From Sphingomicrobium sp. (GTDB taxonomy: Bacteria > Pseudomonadota > Alphaproteobacteria > Sphingomonadales > Sphingomonadaceae): 7,913 nucleotides of DNA. Positions 7,123-7,913 of the stretch are shown in pieces (positions within the stretch are counted from its first letter, which is position 1; each line of letters opens with the position of its first letter). The notes beneath the pieces are model-generated. The model did no database searches and was not told where the DNA came from. It worked only from the letters and a program-made list of their open reading frames with translations. A program made the position numbers and the translations under genes. Where the stretch lies: assembly GCA_030146725.1 (NCBI GenBank), contig JASLBJ010000257.1, forward strand, positions 1-7,913. Reading direction: 5' to 3'.

Positions 7123-7137
7123 GGCCCGCGGCAAGGG

Positions 7138-7578
7138 TCAGCCCTGCTGCGCCCAGCCCCCGCCCTCCCCTTGCGCCCAGTAGCGCCGCTCGACGCCCTC
7201 GCGTCCGGCAAGCAGTTTCCAGGCGAGTCGAGCGCCGGCGAGCGCGTCGCTGTCGAACAGATAGAACGCGCGATCGAATCCGAGCGCCGAATCGCGCCAC
7301 TGGCCGTCCGCGATCAGCAGGTTGCGGGCGAGGTTCGGCGCGTCGGGGCTGGTCGACAGCAGGATCGGCTGGCGCAGGTCGTCTGCACCGCCGGCCATGC
7401 CGTGCGGAAGGAAGCTGGTCGGCCCCTGGTCCCACAACAGCCGGTCGAGGCGGGTTAGCAGGAGCTCGTCCTCGGCAACGATCAGCAGGCGCTGGTCCTG
7501 GCCAAGCAGCCGTTCGGCAATGCGGGCGACGATCGCCTCCAGCGCGGCGCCGCCAAGCTGGTAGAAGTCAACCTGCAC
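7138..7578 (-). CDS. holC: DNA polymerase III, chi subunit
   Basis: Clamp-loader accessory subunit that, in E. coli, contacts the SSB C-terminus and the psi subunit at the replication fork. Encodes 146 residues, typical for the family. Recognisable features are the N-terminal strand VDFYQL (3-8), the RLLIVAEDE segment (30-38), LDRLLW (44-49) and SFLPHG (55-60), followed by a strand with QPILLS and a FDRAFYLFD core near residue 103. The start is GTG at 7578, supported by GAGG 7 nt upstream and by VDFYQL beginning directly after it. It lies 20 bp after pepA, the same pepA-holC order as in E. coli. Psi (HolD) is not generally found in alphaproteobacteria, so chi here may act mainly through SSB; that is inference. 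Confidence 0.93.
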   Translation of the reverse strand: MQVDFYQLGGAALEAIVARIAERLLGQDQRLLIVAEDELLLTRLDRLLWDQGPTSFLPHGMAGGADDLRQPILLSTSPDAPNLARNLLIADGQWRDSALGFDRAFYLFDSDALAGARLAWKLLAGREGVERRYWAQGEGGGWAQQG

Positions 7579-7585
7579 CTAGCGG

Positions 7586-7589
7586 CCTC
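7586..7589 (-). promoter_or_regulatory. Ribosome binding site of holC (supports GTG start)
   Basis: GAGG on the minus strand, 7 nt before the GTG at 7578, within the 20-bp pepA-holC gap. It supports the GTG as the true start, since no ATG is present at the homologous N-terminus. Confidence 0.6.
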
Positions 7590-7598
7590 GGCTTCTTG

Positions 7599-7913
7599 TC
7601 AGCGCTCGAGCACGGTCGCGACATATTCGTCGAGCAGCCGCACGCCGTAGCCGGTCGCGCCCTTGTCGAACGTCGTCCCCGCCTTGTCCGCCCAAGCCAT
7701 GCCGGCAATGTCGAGATGCGCCCAGCGGACGCCGTCGTCGACGAAGCGTTTGATGAACTGGGCGGCCGTGATAGATCCACCCTCCCGCGGGCCGACGTTC
7801 TTGATGTCGGCGATGGGCGAATCGATCAGCCGGTCGAAGCTCTCGCCCAGCGGCATCCGCCACAATTGGTCGCCCGAGGTCTTCGCCGCGCCGAGCAGTT
7901 CGGTCGCAAGCTC
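7599..7913 (-). CDS. pepA: Leucyl/cytosol aminopeptidase (M17), C-terminal 104 residues only
   Basis: C-terminal part of an M17 leucyl aminopeptidase, a two-metal cytosolic exopeptidase that removes N-terminal residues; some family members also bind DNA. The frame is open to the right edge. The visible sequence begins ELATELLGAAKTSGDQLW. It continues with RMPLGESFDRLIDSPIADI, NVGPREGGSITAAQFIKRFV and WAHLDIAGMAW, and ends GATGYGVRLLDEYVATVLER. These match the segment after the metal ligands in M17 enzymes. The metal-binding NTDAEGR motif and roughly 380 N-terminal residues would lie beyond 7913. It is the first gene of the apparent pepA-holC(-ndk) transcription unit. Confidence 0.95.
   Translation of the reverse strand, partial: ELATELLGAAKTSGDQLWRMPLGESFDRLIDSPIADIKNVGPREGGSITAAQFIKRFVDDGVRWAHLDIAGMAWADKAGTTFDKGATGYGVRLLDEYVATVLER

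Noticed and set aside
7064..7137. Possible ndk promoter (TTGCCG, 17-bp spacer, TAGGCG on the minus strand)
   Set aside because: The -10 is poor and it overlaps the candidate hairpin; matches of this quality are expected by chance.
6227..7183. 318-residue plus-strand frame over purN and ndk
   Set aside because: Out of frame with purN and antisense to ndk, both of which keep all catalytic residues.
5904..7211. 435-residue minus-strand frame across purN and ndk
   Set aside because: It overlaps two unmistakable genes, has an Arg/Gly/Pro-rich composition and no recognisable motif.
7599..7865. TTG at 7865 as the start of a short separate gene
   Set aside because: The same frame is open to the window edge and the residues before it (ELATELLGAAKTSGDQ) continue the PepA family sequence, so this is an internal Leu codon.
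1..7913. Defence system, prophage, integron, CRISPR array or other accessory system
   Set aside because: Every sizeable stretch is covered by a recognisable core gene or the DUF2066-like gene; no direct-repeat arrays, integrase, transposase or tRNA-flanked boundary is visible.

Overview
The window looks like ordinary core chromosome from a high-GC alphaproteobacterium, most likely a sphingomonad (Sphingomonadales). The evidence is the protein families: an AspRS with the RDHGG N-terminal motif, a short HdaA-type DnaA paralogue with an N-terminal clamp-binding peptide, and a chi subunit of DNA polymerase III. The placement rests on recognising protein sequences, not on a database search. I see no mobile element, CRISPR array, tRNA or rRNA, and no compositional break that would suggest recent transfer.

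Layout. (1) 1-1308, minus strand: the first 436 codons of aspS, running off the left edge. (2) 1309-1414: a 106-bp divergent spacer. (3) 1415-2879, plus strand: rnd (ribonuclease D) overlapping by 8 nt a small lipoprotein of the I78 peptidase-inhibitor family. (4) 2880-2928: a convergent spacer with small inverted repeats. (5) 2929-4892, minus strand: a secreted DUF2066-type protein whose stop overlaps the start of hdaA (ATGA coupling). (6) 4893-4957: a 65-bp divergent spacer. (7) 4958-6638, plus strand: purM and purN, overlapping by 11 nt. (8) 6635-7913, minus strand: pepA (3' end only), holC and ndk. ndk meets purN tail to tail, and one CTAG carries both stop codons.

The genes serve core metabolism and information processing. 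PurN and PurM perform the third and fifth steps of IMP synthesis, and Ndk balances the NTP and dNTP pools. HolC (chi) and HdaA both work with the replication machinery, HdaA by promoting DnaA-ATP hydrolysis at the sliding clamp. AspRS charges tRNA-Asp and, by its signature, probably tRNA-Asn. RNase D trims stable RNA 3' ends, and PepA is a cytosolic aminopeptidase. Two products are exported: the I78 lipoprotein and the DUF2066 protein.

I did not find a convincing undescribed system. The observations most worth a second look are: the HdaA AAA+ core, which is shortened and has changed nucleotide-site residues; the coupling of hdaA to an envelope protein of unknown function with a proline-rich tail; and the predicted non-discriminating AspRS.
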